A stretch of DNA of 64,000 bases from Erigeron canadensis (lineage: Eukaryota > Streptophyta > Magnoliopsida > Asterales > Asteraceae). Positions 60,325 to 64,000 of the stretch are shown here, one piece after another. The notes beneath the pieces were generated by a model. That model did not search any database, had not been told where the DNA came from, and saw only the letters and a list, made by a program, of their open reading frames with translations. The stretch is taken from NCBI RefSeq assembly GCF_010389155.1, contig NC_057761.1:54806587-54870586 (forward strand), in the 5' to 3' direction. The position numbers and the translations under genes are program-made. The first letter of the stretch is position 1. Each line of letters starts with the position of its first letter.

Positions 60325-61102
60325 TAACGTAACCATGTTTAGTGTAACGTAGCCTTGTATGTTAGTTTCCAGAAGTGAATATATGATTAACTTTTTTTTG
60401 ATACCGTACTTTGGATTTTTGAATCATACGAAAAACCTATTATTGATCACCCCTTACAACTCCACAAGTATGACAAATGAAACTCAAACTCAGGTAGATC
60501 TTTTAAAGTCAAAAACCTTACTAATAAGGCACCAATCTCATTAACGAATATATGATTCATCCTGACCAAAAGAAAAACCAAGACGAAATAACAAATAGTA
60601 TTAAAAAATATATAATAATTATTAAAAAGAAGCTAGATGACGGTTTGATTCTTGTTCTTTGTTAAAATTTAAAGATGCAGTTCTTCTCTAATTATACTGA
60701 GATTAAAATTGTGAACGGACATAAATACTCTAAAAATTAAACATTTTATACAGAAAGTAAACTAAATTATAGAATTCATTTTGAGACATTATAAATTTAT
60801 ATATTTATATATCATACTAGTTCTAATACCTGTATAATCAAAGATCAAGCCACGTATCGTTTCAAGAACATCTTAATTCTATTTTAGTTTATTAATAAAT
60901 TATATTATTATATTATAGTACTATATATACGAACGAAACTAAAAATCACTAAATAAAAAGACAAATTGTTACCCCAATAACTTTTTAAGGTTTCAAAATC
61001 TACAAACCACTGTTATTGGATCTCCAAACGTGAAAATCAACTGCCAAAAGTTATGCAGGTAGAATAGAACCAATCCAAATAAATTTTGAACCTTGATCTA
61101 TA
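60325..61102. other. Gene-free spacer
   Basis: Starts with a 19-bp direct repeat of the CACTA right flank (CATGTTTAGTGTAACGTA, twice). The rest is AT-rich without coding signal. Confidence 0.45.
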
Positions 61103-61436
61103 TCTATACTTTGTTATAAAAATTGTCACACCTCTTATTTTTAAAAATAGCTACATAATAATTATATACGAAATTATTAAATTATCCTTAATATACATTC
61201 ACTATGGAAAGAGTTTTTTATAAAATACCAAATTTGTCCTTAGTGAATTAATTTACACTATAAACATTTATTTTAATAATTAACACTTTAAGCCCTTATA
61301 TTTAAAAAAAATCATACGATTACAATTACATTAACCTACACCACATGACACCGCCACTACCACCAATAGTTACATCACAACACCACTAAACCGTCTTCCC
61401 CACAACCACCGCCGTATTGTGCGGGTACCATGCTCG
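61103..61436 (+). mobile_element. Short non-autonomous Helitron (family 2), second copy
   Basis: 5' TCTATACTTTGTTATAAAA; 3' CCGCCGTATTGTGCGGG at 61410-61426, then terminus CTCG before T (expected CTAG). The CACCACTACCACC-type stretch before the 3' hairpin matches the copy at 42889-43124. Confidence 0.62.
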
Positions 61437-62034
61437 TTTTCATATATGAAACTTGGAGGGCCTATTTCTAAATTTTGGTATATCAGATTGTAAAGCATTT
61501 TCCGTCATTTCTATAGCTCTTCAAATTAAACTCAAATTAATGGTTTAGGTCCTGGGGGGCCTCAACCCCTCTGCCGCTTAGAGTGACTAGCCTTATCGAT
61601 GCTCAAAAGTCAAAACTTGAGCAACTTGATGTATATAGATTTACGTTTAGGTAGAATTTGCTTTTCAAATAAAAATACAAGACGAAGCTATATCAAGAAT
61701 TTGAATGAAACAAACAAAATATCATTACTGGGTTGAATTTTAAAGTCATCTACCCACTATTAATCCAATCCATGATTAATTCTGATTGATGTCACAACTA
61801 TTGATTTCGACCGGGTATATTAATTTATTTTTTCAAATGAATACCACAATTTTAATTTTCAGTTCTCTAGAAACAGAGTGCAATATCTATATATTCTAAT
61901 GGAAAAATGTTTTAAAATTTAACCTAAAAAATCATGTTAAAACCCTTAACACGTGAATTTCATTAATTTTCTCTTCTAATTTCACCTTTTGCTTTTGTTT
62001 TTTAAATGTTATCATCAAAATCCAATCCATGATT
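61437..62034. other. Spacer with decayed MITE copy D and a local duplication
   Basis: A decayed relative of the AATCCTCTTAAA MITE lies at about 61895-61990. A ~50-bp block (TCCAATCCATGATT onward) at about 61768 recurs at about 62023. Confidence 0.35.
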
Positions 62035-62219
62035 TGTTACATGATCAATTCTCATTGATGTCCTACTATTAGACATAGTATTAGTTTTCATTTATCAAGT
62101 TTCCATAGTATTATTTTTCCAGCATTGATTTAGACCACTCTATAAATATATCCTCTTGTAATCCCTATCAATTACAATTTAATATAATAACCTACAAGGT
62201 TTTTCATGGTATCACAGCC
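62035..62219 (+). mobile_element. Copia LTR remnant with primer-binding site
   Basis: Sequence ending TTTTCA at 62201-62206 is followed at once by TGGTATCACAGCC (62207-62219), the initiator tRNA-Met primer-binding site of Ty1/copia elements with one mismatch. Upstream are a TATAAATATAT promoter word (about 62143) and a probable LTR start TGTTAC near 62035. No gag or pol follows, so this is a truncated remnant. Confidence 0.55.
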
Positions 62220-62415
62220 ATAAAATCCGACTACTATCAATTCCGACCACAAATCCAGCAAAAAAAAAAAAAAAACCCATCAACTTTAAACAATTTGACA
62301 TCTTTCGATTACCTCTTTTAATCTTCGAATCAGACTACACCTCCGTTACATTCGACGAAGATCGAAATTCTGAGAAAACCGATAGGGTTTAAACAATTTT
62401 AAAGCATACATAATA

Positions 62416-62850
62416 CTAACACTCGGAATAGTCTGATTCCACAATACTGTCGCCGTCATTGCGATTAATGTACCGATAGGGTTTAGGAGACCCGACAACG
62501 TTGGCGGGTTGCGGAGATGTGTACTTCTTCCCGGGGCCAGTCAGGTAATCATCAGAACGACCACCACCAATAGCGCCTTGCCAGAATAAGCCGTGGTCTA
62601 AAGTGACGCTTAAAGTGGTAGTGGCAACGGTAAGCTGGAAAATAGTTTGATTCAGCCAGTTGATCTTCTGTACAAGATAAATAATATATTCATCTTTGAT
62701 GGCGTTACGAGCATGGCCTGCAGCTTCAAGTCATTGAATTTCTGCTTTGATTGCTGTTTTGTTGGAAGTTATGCTCTCATTGTTAAGCATGTGATCTTGC
62801 ATGCCCATTTTTTCATCGTGAACGGTCATGTTCGGTATACTTTTTGCCAT
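62416..62850 (-). pseudogene. Unrecognised 144-codon reading frame with one internal TGA
   Basis: Starts ATG at 62850 in good context (AACCATGG) and ends TAG at 62418-62416. Codon 40 is TGA (62733-62731). Sequence on both sides reads as one protein: MAKSIPNMTVHDEKM before it, and a charged helical segment (LEAAGHARNAIKDEYIIYLV), then WLNQTIFQLT, GGGRSDDYLTGPGKKY and an acidic C-terminus (SIVESDYSEC) after it. TGA could come from CGA (Arg) by one CpG transition. Upstream on the same strand is a CA-rich leader and a TA-rich TATA-like stretch about 100 bp away, as in a real promoter. I do not recognise the family. It may be a recent pseudogene, a polymorphic null allele or a readthrough gene. 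Confidence 0.5.
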
Positions 62851-63684
62851 GGTTGTTTTGAAACTGTGTGTTGTGAATGTGTGTTATTTGGTTAAAGAAT
62901 AGTGTGTTTTTTATGTAGAAAATAAGAAGGTAAATAGTTTGTATATATATATATATATGATAAATAAGGACGGACGAGTCACACCTAGCGGTATGCACTC
63001 GTCCTTCATGTCAGAATGGGTGGGGAACGGATGGGGGTTGTACTCTAATCTCTCAAACCCTGGAGATTTCAAAAATCTTCTAATTAAACTCCTGTCCAAT
63101 AAAAACCTTCTAGTTTTCTTCAAATCTAAACCAAATGCCTATTATACCCGATCATCATCATGAAACATCACAAGTTAACTATAGCAACAAATTTGTTTGA
63201 TGATTCTCAAGCACCAAACAAAAATACTGAGAGAAGTGCGAAGTGCAGTGAAAGTAAATAAAATTAACAAGAGTAGTTATTCACTCAAGATTAACATAGA
63301 AGTTAAACAGAGATACGTATGCATGCATATATATATATAATCCAGCACGTACATGAGTCAATCTGTAGATAATATAATTAATCCATTAGCTAATTAATTA
63401 AGCGTTCATATTTCTCCATATTTTATAAATATGTTCATTCATAAAGATGGCACATTTCTGTTGACTCCTCAATTAATTAACATTAGCAAATTCTATTATT
63501 GGAAAATAGCAATAGCAATATTATTATATGTTAATATAATCCTATTTTCAGCAAGAAAAAATCTCTATATATAGATGCCTATAGATACACTTATAATCAG
63601 CCATCACCAGAAGAAACACACACTACTACTCGATCTCCAGCTATATATATATATATATCTTTTAATTATTATATAGTATAAATA
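62851..63684. other. Divergent spacer between the small frame and the terpene synthase
   Basis: Holds the presumed promoters of both flanking genes. The frames at 62939-63163 and 62911-63123 have no domain. Confidence 0.45.
63566..63573 (+). promoter_or_regulatory. TATA box of the terpene synthase gene
   Basis: TATATATA about 112 bp upstream of the start codon, followed by a CA-rich leader (AGAAACACACACTACTACTC) typical of a plant 5' UTR. Confidence 0.55.
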
Positions 63685-64000
63685 ATGGCTTCATTATTGT
63701 GGACACCTACTTCTCCATTTTCTGTTTGCAATCCTAGTTCCTTAACTATTAGTAAAAGAAATAATAATATTGTCGCCAGTAGCAGTAACAAGCACCGATT
63801 AATGTATTCACCAAGATGCAGCAAGCAGCTTCCGAATGTCATTAGCCCCATGGAGACCACAGACGTCATTGTCAGAAGATCGGCAAATTATCAACCTTCA
63901 TTATGGTCCTATGATTTTGTTCAATCGCTTTCTAGCAAATACAAAGTACGTACCTACGAACGTATATATGTTAAAATCTTACATACGTACTGTATGTATG
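63685..64000 (+). CDS. Terpene synthase (TPS-b, monoterpene synthase type), 5' part only
   Basis: Exon 1 runs 63685-63945 (87 codons) to a GT donor (AAA|GTACGT), and intron 1 continues past the window edge. Residues 1 to ~60 are rich in Ser, Thr and Asn with few acidic residues, a plastid transit peptide. [11 protein letters not shown] matches the RR(x)8W motif that begins the mature part of cyclising monoterpene synthases (diphosphate-assisted isomerisation of geranyl diphosphate). It is followed by the family-typical [13 protein letters not shown]. Catalytic DDxxD and NSE/DTE motifs lie outside the window, so product and functionality cannot be judged. TPS-b genes often occur in tandem clusters, but nothing here shows whether this one does. 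Confidence 0.85.
   Translation, partial: MASLLWTPTSPFSVCNPSSLTISKRNNNIVASSSNKHRLMYSPRCSKQLPNVISPMETTDVIVRRSANYQPSLWSYDFVQSLSSKYKVRTYERIYVKILHTYCMY

Noticed and set aside
42889..61436. Pro/Thr-coding-like CCACCACC stretches in family-2 Helitrons as a gene fragment
   Set aside because: Both copies have them at the same place near the 3' end with no open frame; they are part of the element.
1..64000. CRISPR arrays, operons, riboswitches, bacterial insertion sequences
   Set aside because: None seen; the window is plant nuclear DNA, and the repeats are eukaryotic transposons and microsatellites.

Overview
This is plant nuclear DNA from a flowering plant (a eudicot). It is AT-rich, has large spaces between genes, genes with GT-AG introns, one nuclear-type tRNA gene and many DNA-transposon relics. 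The daisy family is a weak guess from repeat style only. I recognise nine protein genes by family: TOP6A (BIN5/RHL2/SPO11-3), an organellar adenylate kinase, a lambda glutathione S-transferase, a Rab geranylgeranyltransferase beta subunit, a clade-D PP2C, an SGR9-like RING protein, an E-class PPR protein, the first exon of a monoterpene-synthase-type terpene synthase, and a decayed MULE transposase. There is also tRNA-Lys(UUU).

Layout. 0.6-1.9 kb: TOP6A (-). 3.3-4.0 kb: a repeat with inverted ends in the promoter of adenylate kinase (4.2-7.3 kb, +). 8.4 kb: tRNA-Lys (-). 9.8-13.6 kb: GSTL, ten exons (-). 14.6-15.6 kb: a probable Helitron. 17.1-19.7 kb: RabGGTase beta (-) with a 5' UTR intron. 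19.9-21.9 kb: a PIF/Harbinger derivative just upstream of it. 23.4-24.5 kb: degenerate tandem repeats and a TAA-flanked MITE. 25.7-27.4 kb: PP2C (-). 30.3-34.8 kb: a nearly complete MULE with long terminal inverted repeats and two nonsense codons. 35.7-43.1 kb: MITEs, Helitrons, a second Harbinger derivative and a 1-kb foldback element. 44.8-45.6 kb: SGR9-like (-). 49.0-50.9 kb: PPR (-). 52-62.2 kb: a repeat belt of hAT MITE, Helitrons with internal duplications, palindromic MITEs, a CACTA element and a copia LTR with primer-binding site. 62.4-62.85 kb: a small unrecognised reading frame with one internal stop (-). 63.7 kb to the end: terpene synthase exon 1 (+).

The host genes do not form a pathway. 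What links them is ancestry. From memory of Arabidopsis, the closest relatives of SGR9, PP2C, GSTL and TOP6A lie in one short block (At5g02750, 02760, 02780/02790, 02820) in the same order, while adenylate kinase and the PPR gene match a second block (At2g37250, At2g37310). The window therefore looks like a conserved ancestral segment whose genes were split between two Arabidopsis blocks after duplication.

Exon coordinates were read from frame continuity plus GT/AG sites and conserved family sequence. No alignment or transcript evidence was available.
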